A stretch of DNA of 64,000 bases from the NCBI GenBank assembly GCA_016873225.1, contig VGXS01000007.1, positions 61,496 to 125,495 of the forward strand, given 5' to 3'. Below the pieces are notes generated by a model that saw only the letters and a list, made by a program, of their open reading frames with translations, made no database searches and had not been told where the DNA came from. Origin of the DNA: Planctomycetota bacterium (GTDB lineage Bacteria > Planctomycetota > Planctomycetia > Gemmatales > Gemmataceae). The translations under genes were made by a program, and so were the position numbers. Positions 7,604-17,300 of this stretch are shown one piece after another; the first letter of the stretch is position 1, and every line of letters starts with the position of its first letter.

Positions 7604-8908
7604 TCAGAGTCCCGTGAGGGCGCCGTCCTTGCAGAACTCGGGGTTGCCGAACGACTTGATGTCGTGCCCGAAGGCGTTGGCCAGCGACACGAGGAAGCGG
7701 TTGTGCGGCACCTTGGGGAACTTGAGGGCCCGGCCGGTCTTGAAGCCCAGGCCGCCGCCGACCGCCACGAAGGGGATGTCGTCGAGGGTGTGGCTGTTGC
7801 CCTTGCCCAGCTCGTTGGTCCAGACGATGGTCGTGTGGTCGAGCATCGAGCCGGTGCCGTTGGGCTCGGGGGTGTCGGCGAGCTTCTTGGCCAGCGCCGC
7901 CATCTGCTGGCAGAACCAGATGTTGATCTTGATGAGCTTGGCGCGGGCCTCGGCGTTGGTGTCGGGCTCGTGGGAAAGCTCGTGGTGGCCCTGATCGACG
8001 CCGAGCCAGCGCATGCGCGCCATGCCCACCGAGTTGGTGAACTGCAGCGTGGCGACGCGGGCGAAGTCGGCCTTGAGGGCGTTGACGAGGAGGTCGGCCT
8101 GCATGGAGGCGAGCTTGGGGATGTTGTCGTTCTCCTCGCGCACGCCGCGGGGCAGCTCGGGGGCGGCGTGGCCGAGGCCCTGGGCCTTGGAGGCGGCGAG
8201 TTCCTTCTCCATGTCGCGGACGAAGCCGGCGTGCTCCTCGAGGAGGCGGCGGTCGTCCTTGCCGAGCTTGCCCTTGAGCTTGGCGAGGTCCTCGCCCACC
8301 TCGTCGAGGACGCTGGCGAGGTTCTCATTGTCCTTGGTGCGGCCGTAGAGCTTGTTGAACATCTGGTACGGATCGTCAATGGGCGCGACGGGGCGGTTGG
8401 GGCCGGAGTAGACCATGCGCGTCCAGGTGTCGGCGCGCTCGGGCACCATGACGCCGAACTCGAGGGAGCCGAAGCGGGTGCGCGTGGCGGGATTCTTCTG
8501 CAGGAACTCCTTGATTTCCTGGTCGATGGAGTGGCCGCGGGCCCATCCGGCGGGGGTATGCGATCCGCCCTGGATGTTTCCGGGAAACAGTTCCACGCCG
8601 GTGAGCAGGCAGCCCATGCCGCGCATGTGGTTGTCGCCGTCGCCGCGCACCTTGTCGCAGACGCCGTGCAGCGTGAGGGTCTTGGCGCGAAACGGTTCGA
8701 GGGGCTGGAGAATTTCCTTGAGGACCAGCTCGCCATCTTTCTCCGGCCAAAAGGCGTTGGGGATCACGCCGTTGGGACTGAACATGACGATCAGCCGCTG
8801 GCGGGGCTTGGAGGCGGCCGGCGCGCATGCCGCGAGGTTTTGCAGGAACGGCAGGCTGGCGGCGGAAAGCCCGGCGGCCCGCATGAAGGTTCGTCGCGTG
8901 TTCAGCAT
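7604..8908 (-). CDS. DUF1552 family exported protein
   Basis: A 434-aa protein with an RRTFMRAAG twin-arginine-like start followed by a hydrophobic stretch and LQNLAACAP, which could be a lipobox (LAAC). The body matches DUF1552, a planctomycete/myxobacterial family related to DUF1501 within the alkaline-phosphatase-like group. Family-type phrases include [51 protein letters not shown] and [22 protein letters not shown]1552 proteins are usually encoded beside DUF1588/1592 cytochrome-type proteins, but no such partner is adjacent here. It lies 63 bp upstream of the SelW-like gene on the same strand. Biochemical role unknown. Confidence 0.85.
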   Translation of the reverse strand: MLNTRRTFMRAAGLSAASLPFLQNLAACAPAASKPRQRLIVMFSPNGVIPNAFWPEKDGELVLKEILQPLEPFRAKTLTLHGVCDKVRGDGDNHMRGMGCLLTGVELFPGNIQGGSHTPAGWARGHSIDQEIKEFLQKNPATRTRFGSLEFGVMVPERADTWTRMVYSGPNRPVAPIDDPYQMFNKLYGRTKDNENLASVLDEVGEDLAKLKGKLGKDDRRLLEEHAGFVRDMEKELAASKAQGLGHAAPELPRGVREENDNIPKLASMQADLLVNALKADFARVATLQFTNSVGMARMRWLGVDQGHHELSHEPDTNAEARAKLIKINIWFCQQMAALAKKLADTPEPNGTGSMLDHTTIVWTNELGKGNSHTLDDIPFVAVGGGLGFKTGRALKFPKVPHNRFLVSLANAFGHDIKSFGNPEFCKDGALTGL

Positions 8909-8989
8909 GGCGAAAGCTCCCGAGGAGATTACTTGATTATTTCACCCGAAACGCGGCCGTGCCAGACTGATTGATGGACTTATCGGCAT

Positions 8990-10006
8990 TCAGCCCGGTT
9001 CCTTCACACCCGCGGCGCGCAGGAAGGCCCGGACATTTTCCACCGGGGTGCGGCGGTCGACCCCGTGGCTGAGGTTGAGGATGTGGCGCCCGCCACCCCC
9101 GGCCTGAAGGCAGGCGCGCGTGGCGGCCTCCACCTCGGCCACGGTGCCCGAGCGCAGCACCGACTCGGGCACATTCCCCTGGAACACGAGGTGGGGGTAA
9201 TCGGCGCGGGCCCGCGCCAGGTCGTGCTGGGCCCCCAGCGACACCACCGGCGCCCCCGCCGAGCAGACCTTGTCGAGGTAGGGGCATTCCTTCACGAACA
9301 GGATGCCCGGCGCGCCGGTGACATCGGCCATGATGGAGCGGTGCCAGGGCTGGGCCCAGTCGTCGTATTCCGCGGGCGTGAGCTTGCCGGCCCAGGAGTC
9401 GAACAGTTGCCAGGCGTCGGCGCCCGCGGCGACGAGGGTGTTGACGAAGTTGCCGGTGGCCTTGCCGATCTTCGCCAGCAGGGCGTTCCAAGCCTCCGGC
9501 TGCCGGGCGGCGAAGCGTCGCGTGGCCTCGATGTCCTTGCCCGTGCCGATGCAGTAGCTGGCCACGGTGAACGGCGCGCCCGCGAACACCAGGATGGGCA
9601 GGGCGCCCGCCAGGCGTGTGCGCACCCCCTCGAGCAGGTCGAGGATGTGCTGGTAGGTGTTGGGCGCGGGGTTCGGGTCGAGCGCCTCGACATCGGCCAG
9701 GGAGGCCACCGGGCGGTCGGGCATCGGCCCGATCTCGTTGAGCAACTGGAACGGCAATCCCATGGCCACGGGCAGCGTGGTGATGTCGTAAAAGAGGATG
9801 ATGCCGTCCACCCCGAAGCGGCGGGGCAGCAGCGTGGCCTCGATGGCGAGGTCGACCCGCTCGGAGAACTCGTAGAAGCCGAGGCCCTGCCTGACGCGGT
9901 GATACTCGGGATCCCAGCGGCCGGCCTGCCTCATGGCCCACGCGGGGACGCGCTCGATCTCCTCGCCGCGCGCCGCCCGAACCAGCAAGTGTTGCGATGG
10001 CTTCAT
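8990..10006 (-). CDS. hemE: Uroporphyrinogen decarboxylase
   Basis: A 338-aa protein started at MKPSQHLLVRAARG; the ORF-track start is nine codons earlier. HemE decarboxylates the four acetate side chains of uroporphyrinogen III to give coproporphyrinogen III in heme synthesis. The signature AWAMRQAGR near residue 30 supplies the two substrate-binding Arg. FYDITTLPVAMG near 75 carries the catalytic Asp, ASYCIGTG the conserved Tyr, and NLSHGVDRRTPVENV near the end the conserved His. The length matches the family (about 340-355). It lies 37 bp downstream of ubiE/menG, so heme and quinone methylation genes are probably co-transcribed. That fits a respiring organism making many c-type cytochromes. 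Confidence 0.93.
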   Translation of the reverse strand: MKPSQHLLVRAARGEEIERVPAWAMRQAGRWDPEYHRVRQGLGFYEFSERVDLAIEATLLPRRFGVDGIILFYDITTLPVAMGLPFQLLNEIGPMPDRPVASLADVEALDPNPAPNTYQHILDLLEGVRTRLAGALPILVFAGAPFTVASYCIGTGKDIEATRRFAARQPEAWNALLAKIGKATGNFVNTLVAAGADAWQLFDSWAGKLTPAEYDDWAQPWHRSIMADVTGAPGILFVKECPYLDKVCSAGAPVVSLGAQHDLARARADYPHLVFQGNVPESVLRSGTVAEVEAATRACLQAGGGGRHILNLSHGVDRRTPVENVRAFLRAAGVKEPG

Positions 10007-10043
10007 CCGAAATCCGTCTCCCGCAGTGTCCAAGACGGATGTT

Positions 10044-10790
10044 CTAAGGAATTCCGGCCGGTTTTCGCCCCCAGTACAGCGTGGCGATGCCGAAGGTGAG
10101 CGAACGCCAGGTGGCCCCGGGGATGCCGGCCTCGGCGAAGATGGCGGCGAGCGCCTCCCGCTCGGGAAACGCCGCGACGCTGGCGGGAAGGTAGGAGTAG
10201 GCGAAGTCGCTCGACCTCGAGACCCACCGGCCGATCACCGGCAGGATGTTGCGGAAATACCACAGGTAAAGCGGCCTGAGCGGCCAAGGCCTCGGCGTGG
10301 AGAACTCGAGCACGGCGACCGTGCCGCCGGGGGCGCACACGCGCGCCATCTCGCGCAGTCCGGCGAGGGTGTCGGCGACATTGCGGAGGCCGAAGGCGAC
10401 CGTCACCGCGCGGAAGGAGGCGTCGGGAAACGGCAGTCGCATCGTGTCGGCGACGAGGAACGGGATTTTTCCCGCCGCCTTGGCATGGCCGCGCACCAGC
10501 ATCGGCGCGCAGAAGTCGGTGGCCACCACCTCGAGTTTGCCGCCCGCGGCGCGGTGGTAGGCCAGGGCCAGGTCGCCCGTGCCGGTGCAGACATCGAGAT
10601 GGGGCCCGGACAGGTCGGGCGGGACCAGGCGTGTGGTTCGCCAGCGCCAGTAGCGGTCGACATTGAGGCTGAGGAGGTGGTTGAGTCGGTCGTAGCAGTG
10701 CGCGATGTCGCCGAACATGGCGCGGATGCTGGACGACTTCTTGTCGAGCGGGAGCTTGGTGTCGGGCATCGGCGGTGTCTCCGATGCCAT
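10044..10790 (-). CDS. ubiE: Demethylmenaquinone/ubiquinone C-methyltransferase
   Basis: A 248-aa class I SAM methyltransferase of the UbiE/MenG group, which methylates the quinone ring as a late step of menaquinone synthesis (menaquinone being the usual planctomycete quinone). Visible motifs are the N-terminal MFGDIAHCYDRLNHLLS, the SAM loop LDVCTGTGDLA, the UbiE signature FGLRNV, and LEFSTPRPWPLRPLY near two-thirds. Length agrees with the family. A second possible start is MPDTKLPL seven codons in. It lies 21 bp downstream of the glycosyltransferase and 37 bp upstream of hemE, all minus strand. menG would be an equally valid symbol. Confidence 0.9.
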   Translation of the reverse strand: MASETPPMPDTKLPLDKKSSSIRAMFGDIAHCYDRLNHLLSLNVDRYWRWRTTRLVPPDLSGPHLDVCTGTGDLALAYHRAAGGKLEVVATDFCAPMLVRGHAKAAGKIPFLVADTMRLPFPDASFRAVTVAFGLRNVADTLAGLREMARVCAPGGTVAVLEFSTPRPWPLRPLYLWYFRNILPVIGRWVSRSSDFAYSYLPASVAAFPEREALAAIFAEAGIPGATWRSLTFGIATLYWGRKPAGIP

Positions 10791-10811
10791 GTTAGGGGAG
10801 CCGCGGCGGTC

Positions 10812-11984
10812 TCAGGCGGCGCGTCGGCGGCGCGCCGCCTCGGCGAACACCTCGAGCATCTGCCGGTAGTGCTGGTCGAAGGTCCAGCGCGCGGCGGATT
10901 GCCGGCCTGCCTGGCCGCAGCGAATGCGCTCCCGCGGGTCGAAGAAGCGCTCGATGGCGCGGGCCAGCGCCCGGTGGTTGTGGGGATCGTCGATGACGAT
11001 GCCCTCGCGCGGCGGGGTCATCAGTTCCGAGGCGCCGTTGTGCCGGGTCGTGATGACGGGCAGCCCGCACGACATCGCCTCGGGCACGACATGCGAGCAC
11101 GGGTCGTAGAAGGTGGGATGGATGAACATGTCGGAGGCGAAGTAGCCGTCGCGCATGTCCTTGCGGTAGCCGGCGAAGACGACGCGGTCGCGCACGCCGA
11201 TTTTCCGCGCGAGCTGTTCCATGGCCTTGAAATTGTCCGACCCGGTGGCCAGCAGGCGGAAGCGGTTGCCCGCGGGAAGGTGGCGGATGGCGGCCAGCAG
11301 GCAGGGCAGGCCCTTGAGCCGGTAGTTCATGCCGCAGAACAGGCCGACAATTTCGTCGGGGCGGATGCCAAGCTCGGTGCGCACCTTGTCGCGGCGGAGG
11401 GGCCTGTCGTTCTCCACGAACCTGTCGGGGTTGGTGGCGATGCGCGCGACGCGGAGGTTCTCGGGAGGGATGGAATAATACTTCTGGAAATGGCCGCGGA
11501 CCATCTCGCTGATGGCGATCACCAGCGCCTTGTTCTCGCCAAGGTACTGCCGCCTCTCCAGGGCCATGAACGACTGGTGGGCGGGATCGAACTTCTTGAC
11601 AAGGCGCATGAACAAGCGGCCGGGGCCGGGAGGTTCCTTGAGGATGTTGTGGTCGGCGCTGGCGGCGTACAGGCCGCCCTGGGGGTAGAGGATGTCAAGG
11701 CCCCAGGTCTTGTCAAAGCCGATGGTGGCGTCGTGGCGGTGGCCCTTGAGCGCGTTGAGCACCGCGTTGCCAAAGCTCCACGGCCTGAGGAACCGGGGCC
11801 ATGACCTCGCCTGGACGGAATGGTAGACCACCGATTCGGGCAGGGCGGAGGCGTCCCAGCGGGTGGCGTACAGGTGAACGGTGTGGCCGTCGGCGACGAG
11901 GCGGTGGGCCAGCGACGCGATGTAAGTTTCGCATCCGCCCCGTTGGGGAAGCACGCTCTCGTAGCAGAACGCGATGTCCATCAA
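10812..11984 (-). CDS. GT4 glycosyltransferase, WaaG-like LPS core glucosyltransferase
   Basis: A 390-aa GT-B enzyme. The N-terminal half starts MDIAFCYESVLPQRGGCETY, with the Gly-rich acceptor-side loop of WaaG (RfaG). The C-terminal nucleotide-sugar half contains LGIRPDEIVGLFCGMNYRLKG, ATGSDN, VVFAGYRKDMRDGYFASDM and the GT4 donor motif PCSHVVPEAMSCGLPVITT. WaaG transfers glucose from UDP-glucose to heptose in the LPS inner core. The sugar here cannot be told, but the gene lies directly beyond heptose-core genes. It begins 85 bp after the WaaP-like protein stop and may be in the same long minus-strand unit. Two adjacent ATG codons (11984 and 11981) are possible starts. Confidence 0.8.
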   Translation of the reverse strand: MMDIAFCYESVLPQRGGCETYIASLAHRLVADGHTVHLYATRWDASALPESVVYHSVQARSWPRFLRPWSFGNAVLNALKGHRHDATIGFDKTWGLDILYPQGGLYAASADHNILKEPPGPGRLFMRLVKKFDPAHQSFMALERRQYLGENKALVIAISEMVRGHFQKYYSIPPENLRVARIATNPDRFVENDRPLRRDKVRTELGIRPDEIVGLFCGMNYRLKGLPCLLAAIRHLPAGNRFRLLATGSDNFKAMEQLARKIGVRDRVVFAGYRKDMRDGYFASDMFIHPTFYDPCSHVVPEAMSCGLPVITTRHNGASELMTPPREGIVIDDPHNHRALARAIERFFDPRERIRCGQAGRQSAARWTFDQHYRQMLEVFAEAARRRRAA

Positions 11985-12069
11985 TCACCCCGAACGGTCC
12001 GCCTCCCGGTTGGCTCCAGAATTATCGGACCGTTGCGCTCCCTCCATGAAACTTCAGGAAAAGGTCAAG

Positions 12070-14745
12070 TCAGGCGGCCTTGCGGTCGGCCCCCGGCCGC
12101 TTCCCGCGATGCTTGAGGTTGTGGGCGCGGTAGCGGCGCCACTTGACCAAAACGGCGCGCATCAGCCAGCGGGTCCACCACGAACTGGTTCCCGGTCGCC
12201 TGTAGGCGCGCCAGAAGGCGACCCGGTCGATGGGCTCCACGCCTTCAACTTCGGATGAATAGGCTAGCTGGGCAAGATCCTTGAGCTGCCACAGCGGCGC
12301 CGTGAGCGGATGACGGCCCAGGCGGTGAAGGTCGATCATGAACACCTTGCCCCGCCAATCCTCCGGCGGGCGCGCGATGTCGGCCTCGTGGATGTAGAAG
12401 TGGCACAGGTACAGGTCCTTGTGGAAGCACGACCTGTCATGAAGCAGCCTGGTCAGCCGGGCCATTTCCCGGGCGAGCCCGCGCTTGAACCGCCGGAAGG
12501 CCCGGGGCGCCAGCGATCGCGACGCCTTGGGGATCGCCTCATGCGTGGGCAGCATCCCGCTGAGTTCCTCGATGATGAGGCAACTGGACAGCTTGCCGCC
12601 GGGGGCGAGGTATTCGGAGGCGGCCACGGGGCGGGGAACCGGAACGCCCTGCCGGCTGGCCCAGTCGAGGTGCTGCCATTCCTGGAGGGCCGGCGACCAG
12701 CGGCCACGCGGCAGCAGGCAGGCCAGCAAGCCCTGCCACCATGGCAGCACATGGTGCCTCTTGACATAAACAACGAGGTTCGGGCCGCCTTGGGGATCGG
12801 GCAGCGACCAGCGGGCGATGCTGCGGCCCTGCTTGGTGTGGTAGCGGTCGCGGAGGTCGCGATCCATGATGGAGCGGTGCCAATCCTGCCCGGCGAAGCG
12901 GGTCCAGGACGAGGCCTGCACTCCATGCCAAATTCCCTGAAACCAGCGGCGCCAGATCGAGGCGCGGCCATCTCCGATGGCCTGGAACGCCGGTGCCGGG
13001 CCAGGACTGTCGTCCCGGTAGCCCATGAAAACCCCTCCCCGGGCGTCATCCGGCCCGACATGGCGCGGCAGCGCCCTGTTATGGCCCATCTCGTCAAAAT
13101 ATCCGGCTTGAATCCAGTCCAGTTCGTCCGGATTGGTCCCCGCCGCCGCCAGCTCCCGGGACAGCAAGCCCAAGTCGGTCCGGATGGCGAATTTCGCCAA
13201 CCGCGAGGGGGGCCGCACGCCCCAAGGCCGCACCACGACCACGGGCGATCCATCGTCCAGCGCCACGCCCAGCGGATGCGGGTCGCGCGACAAGCGGCAA
13301 CCGGCGTCGTGAAGCCTCGCCAGCACGGCGCCGGCGCCGGAAAGCACCGATTGCCTGTCCGCGGGCCCCGCCGCCGAGGTCGCGAGCCAATCCGCCAGTG
13401 AGGCGAGCGCGGGCCGCGGCTCAAGCACGAGGTAGCTCGCCTCGCGGCCGTCGGCGAGCGTTTTCCTGCCCACGGCGAGCACCCTGGGCCCGGGCACGGC
13501 ATGCTTGTGGAGCCGGTTCCAGAGGTTGGCGACCCTCTTTTCCGCCGAGCGCCAAGGTGAAACCCCGGAGCGGCCCGACGAGATGCGCGCCGACAGCAGG
13601 GCGAGGTGGTTGCCGCCCAGGTCGAGCGGCTGAAGCACGGAAACGGCGGCGGCGGATTGTCCCTCGAGGGCGCCGGCGAGGCGGCGCCGAGCGGGCGATT
13701 CGGGATCGAGGCCAGCCTCCAGCCACGCCGAGCTGACGATCAGGTCGCCGTCGGGGGAAGCCGTCCAGTCGAGGCCCGGGGCGCGCGAGGTCGCCTGCCT
13801 CTTTTCCCGCACATGCCGCTTGGCCAGCATCTGTCCGGTGATCGTTTCAATGCGCGACGCCGCGAGCCTTTCGAGTTCGGGGTGACGCAGCCAGTGGCGC
13901 TCCTCGCGGGTGAAGTCGCCCGGGTCGTACGGTTCGCGGCACGGCCTGCTGAATCCGCCCCACAGGCAGCCGGCCTTGCGCCTCGACTCGCGCAGGTACG
14001 ACCGCAGCAGGGCGCCGCGGAGGTCGTCGGAGACCAGTTGCCCGCTGATGGTGGCCTGCAGGGTGGCGAGGTCGCGCAGGCGCGCGTTGAACGACACCAC
14101 GGGCGCCCGCCGGGAACGCTGCCAGTCGAGGAGGGTCGGCTCACCCGTCTCGGGATCGACCAGCACATGCTTGGCGTAGAGGTCGGGATGGTTGACGCCC
14201 GAGGCGTGCATGCGGGCGAGCGCCCTTCCGAGTCGGATCGCCGCGCGCCTGCGCCTCCACGGGATCCTGTCCTCGGCGATGAAGACGCCGAGTTCCACGG
14301 CGGGCGACTCGGGAATGAGCAGGAATGAACGGCCGGCGCCGTCGGACCCGAAGGCGATCCATCCCGGGCCGGGAAGTCCCTCGTTCTCGAGCATGCGGAG
14401 GATGCGGGCCTCCCGGAGGCTGAGGGAGGCCAGGCCGAGGCCGTCGAGCCAGGAGCGGACGCGGTCTTTCCAGCGGACGCGCTGCTCGACCTTGAGGTAG
14501 GCGCGCCGGCCCGTGGCCGGGTCGAGGACCACGCGGCGCACATGCCTGAAGGCGTGTCCCGAAACCGAAAGGCCCGGCAGCGACAGGATCGCCCCGGCGC
14601 TGGCGAGGCCGCTTTCCAGGAGGCGGGATTTCCAGGCCGGATGAACCTCCATCCCGGCGGATTCGCGGATCCGCGCGGCCAGGGCCACAAGCGCGATCGC
14701 CAGCGCCGCGGCCAATCCCATCGACACGAGCGCCAGGGCGATCAT
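12070..14745 (-). CDS. Multi-domain LPS kinase-like (Kdo/WaaP-fold) protein, 891 aa
   Basis: The ORF track starts it at 15351, but that stretch only shadows waaF; the real start is ATG 14745, overlapping the waaF stop as ATGA. A membrane helix (about residues 2-24) is followed by a kinase-like domain. It has RAYLKVEQ (candidate ATP-binding Lys 85), MHASGVNHPDLYAKHVLVD (HPDL catalytic loop at 186) and LLDWQR near 205. A middle region, about 330-560, has similar but weaker phrases (RLHDAGCRLSRDPHP), so it may be a degenerate copy. The last third, about 590-891, is another kinase domain: VVYVKRHHV, LLHDRSCFHKDLYLCHF near 775 and VFMIDLHRLGRHP near 804, the classic WaaP end motif. WaaP phosphorylates inner-core heptose. 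Neighbours hldE and waaF support a core-phosphorylation role. Ordinary WaaP proteins are about 265 aa. Confidence 0.75.
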   Translation of the reverse strand: MIALALVSMGLAAALAIALVALAARIRESAGMEVHPAWKSRLLESGLASAGAILSLPGLSVSGHAFRHVRRVVLDPATGRRAYLKVEQRVRWKDRVRSWLDGLGLASLSLREARILRMLENEGLPGPGWIAFGSDGAGRSFLLIPESPAVELGVFIAEDRIPWRRRRAAIRLGRALARMHASGVNHPDLYAKHVLVDPETGEPTLLDWQRSRRAPVVSFNARLRDLATLQATISGQLVSDDLRGALLRSYLRESRRKAGCLWGGFSRPCREPYDPGDFTREERHWLRHPELERLAASRIETITGQMLAKRHVREKRQATSRAPGLDWTASPDGDLIVSSAWLEAGLDPESPARRRLAGALEGQSAAAVSVLQPLDLGGNHLALLSARISSGRSGVSPWRSAEKRVANLWNRLHKHAVPGPRVLAVGRKTLADGREASYLVLEPRPALASLADWLATSAAGPADRQSVLSGAGAVLARLHDAGCRLSRDPHPLGVALDDGSPVVVVRPWGVRPPSRLAKFAIRTDLGLLSRELAAAGTNPDELDWIQAGYFDEMGHNRALPRHVGPDDARGGVFMGYRDDSPGPAPAFQAIGDGRASIWRRWFQGIWHGVQASSWTRFAGQDWHRSIMDRDLRDRYHTKQGRSIARWSLPDPQGGPNLVVYVKRHHVLPWWQGLLACLLPRGRWSPALQEWQHLDWASRQGVPVPRPVAASEYLAPGGKLSSCLIIEELSGMLPTHEAIPKASRSLAPRAFRRFKRGLAREMARLTRLLHDRSCFHKDLYLCHFYIHEADIARPPEDWRGKVFMIDLHRLGRHPLTAPLWQLKDLAQLAYSSEVEGVEPIDRVAFWRAYRRPGTSSWWTRWLMRAVLVKWRRYRAHNLKHRGKRPGADRKAA

Positions 14746-15803
14746 CCGGCCCGCCTTCCGGCACCGCGCAACAGGCCCATCGCCGCGGCGAACACCTCGC
14801 CCGGCAGGATCGAGGTCATGCAGCGGTGGTGGCCCTCGGGGCAAACGCGCTTCTGGCAGGGGCCGCAGGGCTGGGGCTTCTGGACATGGAGGGCGCCGCG
14901 GTGCCAGGTTTCCGTCCAGCCGATGTGGGTGGGCCCGAAGAGGGTGATGACCGGCCTGCCGAAGGCGTGGGCGAAGTGCCTGGGGCCGCTGTCGGTGGTG
15001 ACAAGGAGCGCCGCGCGGGCGACGCAGGCCTTGCTGATGCCGAGCGACATTTTGCCATCGGAAAGATCCGGCAATGCCGCCACCGCCGGGCTGCCGGCCG
15101 CCGCCGCGATGGAGCGGGCCAGGGCCGCCTCGGCCGGCCCGCACAGGACAAGGACACCCCTGCCGGTTTCCGCCAGGCTGGCCGCCAGCGCGGTGAACGA
15201 TTCCGCCGGCCAGAACTTCGCCGCCCCGAACGCCGCCCCGGGATTGAGGATGACAACATCGCGGCCGGCCAGGGCCGAATGGCCGAACACGCCGTCCGCC
15301 AAGGCGATGTCGGCCGGCGCCAAGCCGAGTTCCAGCGACCCGCCGGGCCAAGGGGCGCCGCAGGCGACGGCGATCCGGTTGTAATCCACCAGCGCGGGAA
15401 CGATCGCCCGCCTTCCCGACCCGTCTTGCTCGGGCCGCACCGACCGCGTGAGGAGCCAGCCCCGGCCGTGCATGTCCATGCCCACGCGGTGGCGGCAGCC
15501 CGCCAGGGAGGCGATGAGCGCCACGCGGAACGAATTGCTCAAAAGCGCGGCGACCCGGGGCCGGAGGGCGCGCAGGGCCCCGGCCGCCGACCAGATTCCG
15601 GAAAGGCCACCGGCGCCCGTGGTGATCGACTCATCGAAGAGGTCCGAACCGGCAAGCGTGGCGAGCGGGGCCGGCTTTCCGATCGCGACCATGCCGGCAC
15701 CGCCCGACCAGTCGCGCAGCGCCCTGAGCGCCGGAGTGGCCATGACGGCATCCCCCACCCATCCGGGCAGGAACACGGCTACCGGGCCCGGGGGAAGACT
15801 CAA
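14742..15803 (-). CDS. waaF: ADP-heptose:LPS heptosyltransferase (GT9, WaaF-like)
   Basis: A 353-aa GT9 protein. The N-terminus VAVFLPGWVGDAVMATPALRAL is the characteristic WaaF/RfaF opening. The donor side carries VVILNPGAAFGAAKFWP, VTTDSGPRHFAHAFGRPVITLFG and GWTETWH, all standard for heptosyltransferase II. A late Cys-rich stretch (PCGPCQKRVCPEGHHRCM) is usual in GT9 proteins. It adds heptose from ADP-heptose to the LPS inner core at the cytoplasmic face. The start codon appears to be TTG at 15803, overlapping the hldE stop by four bases (TTGA), and its own stop overlaps the next gene as ATGA. Supply of ADP-heptose by the upstream hldE fits directly. Whether it acts as first or second heptosyltransferase is not resolved. 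Confidence 0.88.
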   Translation of the reverse strand: MSLPPGPVAVFLPGWVGDAVMATPALRALRDWSGGAGMVAIGKPAPLATLAGSDLFDESITTGAGGLSGIWSAAGALRALRPRVAALLSNSFRVALIASLAGCRHRVGMDMHGRGWLLTRSVRPEQDGSGRRAIVPALVDYNRIAVACGAPWPGGSLELGLAPADIALADGVFGHSALAGRDVVILNPGAAFGAAKFWPAESFTALAASLAETGRGVLVLCGPAEAALARSIAAAAGSPAVAALPDLSDGKMSLGISKACVARAALLVTTDSGPRHFAHAFGRPVITLFGPTHIGWTETWHRGALHVQKPQPCGPCQKRVCPEGHHRCMTSILPGEVFAAAMGLLRGAGRRAG

Positions 15804-17284
15804 GCCGCCCCCAGACGCTGGATGATGCGCGTGGACGACTCGCCGGGGCGCAGGCCCGCCAGGTGGATCCGGCCGCCGTACGACTCGACGAAGTCGCCGC
15901 CCACCACGGCCTCGCGGGAGTAGTCGGCGCCCTTCACCAGCACATCGGGCCTGATCGCCTTGATGAGTTCAAGCGGCGTGGATTGCGAAAACACGACGAC
16001 ATGGTCCACGGCCTCCAGCGCCGCGAGCACCAGCGAGCGCGCCTGCTGGTTGTTCACCGGCCGGGTCGGGCCCTTGAGCAGCCGGACGGAAGAGTCGCTG
16101 TTGAGGCCCACCACGAGGATGTCGCCCTGGGCGCGGGCCTCGTCGAGGTACTGCACATGGCCGGCATGGAGGACATCGAAGCAGCCGTTGGTGAACACCA
16201 CCGTCTGGCCGGCGTCGCGGCGGTGGTGGAGTTCCTGGACGAGGGCCTCGAGGGAGCGCTCCTTGCCGCGCCGGGGGCCGCTGTCGGCGCGGGCGATGTC
16301 GGCGAGGATCTCCTCCCTGGTGACGGGCGCGACGCCGATCTTTTCCACCTCGAGCCCACCGGCGATGTTGGCGAGCCTGATGGCGGCGGGGTATCCGGCC
16401 CCCGCGGCCAGGGCGAGGCCGAAGACGGCGAGGACCATGTCCCCGGCGCCCGTGATGTCGTACACCTGCCGGGGCCTCACCGGATACAGGCTGCCCCCGG
16501 ACGAGTCCCAGAGCGCCATGCCCTCCTTGTCGAGCGTGACGATTCCGGCCTCGAGGCCGAGCGACTCCCGCAGCGCGCGCGCCGCGGCGAGGGCGCCGGG
16601 CCCGTCGACGATGGACGACCGGGTGGCCAGGCCCGCCTCGAGCCGGTTCGGCGTCATCGACGACATGCCGCGGTATTTGGAATAATCACCACCCCTGATA
16701 GGGTCGACAACGACGCGCTTGCCGGCGGCGCGGCAAGCCGCCGTCAGCCGGGGCAGTAGCGAGGGCGAGCAGACGCCCTTGTCGTAATCGCTCACCAGCA
16801 CGATGTCGGCGGCCATCGCCTTGGCGACCACGGCGTCCGCCAGCCTGTCCTCCAGCTCGCCCGAGACGCACTCGCGCGTCTCGTAGTCGACGCGGATCAT
16901 CTGCTGGGGGTGCTTCTGCTGGGCCCGGCCGATGTACCGTTCCTTCACCGTGGTGGGCCTCGCCGCGTCGGTGAGCACGGCGGCGTGGTCGATGCCGAGG
17001 CCGTCGAGCATGGCGCGGACGCGGAGGCCGTCGGCGTCGCCGCCCACGAGTCCCGCGATGGAGACCTTGGCCCCCAGGGCCGCCAGCATCATGGCCACGC
17101 TACTGGCGCCGCCCAGGCGCTCCTCGCGGCGGTCGGCCCGCAGCAGCACCACCGGCGCCTCCTGGCTGATGCGCTCGGCATCGCCCCAGACATACCGGTC
17201 GAGCATGAGGTCGCCGAGCACCAGGACGCCGGGTTCCCCCAGCCTGGCCACCAGGTCGGTCAATTCCGAAGTCGTGCCGTTCAT
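15800..17284 (-). CDS. hldE: Bifunctional ADP-heptose synthesis protein (kinase + adenylyltransferase)
   Basis: A 494-aa protein started at MNGTTSELTD; the ORF track adds 32 spurious codons. The N-terminal PfkB/ribokinase domain (about 1-325) has VLVLGDLMLDRYVWGD, ERLGGASSVAMMLAALG and DITGAGDMVLAVFGLALAAG, the kinase active-site loop. The C-terminal nucleotidyltransferase (about 350-494) has VVFTNGCFDVLHAGHVQYL with the HxGH motif, then VGLNSDSSVRLLKGPTRPV. HldE phosphorylates D-glycero-beta-D-manno-heptose 7-phosphate at C1 and later adenylylates it. It lies 16 bp after the coupled unknown gene and overlaps waaF by four bases. The length matches E. coli HldE (about 477 aa). Confidence 0.95.
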   Translation of the reverse strand: MNGTTSELTDLVARLGEPGVLVLGDLMLDRYVWGDAERISQEAPVVLLRADRREERLGGASSVAMMLAALGAKVSIAGLVGGDADGLRVRAMLDGLGIDHAAVLTDAARPTTVKERYIGRAQQKHPQQMIRVDYETRECVSGELEDRLADAVVAKAMAADIVLVSDYDKGVCSPSLLPRLTAACRAAGKRVVVDPIRGGDYSKYRGMSSMTPNRLEAGLATRSSIVDGPGALAAARALRESLGLEAGIVTLDKEGMALWDSSGGSLYPVRPRQVYDITGAGDMVLAVFGLALAAGAGYPAAIRLANIAGGLEVEKIGVAPVTREEILADIARADSGPRRGKERSLEALVQELHHRRDAGQTVVFTNGCFDVLHAGHVQYLDEARAQGDILVVGLNSDSSVRLLKGPTRPVNNQQARSLVLAALEAVDHVVVFSQSTPLELIKAIRPDVLVKGADYSREAVVGGDFVESYGGRIHLAGLRPGESSTRIIQRLGAA

Positions 17285-17300
17285 GACGCGCCTCCCGCCC

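Noticed and set aside
6434-8974. 846-aa plus-strand ORF
   Set aside because: Shadow of the membrane protein, selenoprotein and DUF1552 genes on the other strand; no domain and biased composition typical of antisense frames in GC-rich DNA.
14746-15351. N-terminal 202 residues of the 1093-aa ORF
   Set aside because: This part is out of frame within waaF. The true start is the ATGA overlap at 14745, followed by a membrane helix.
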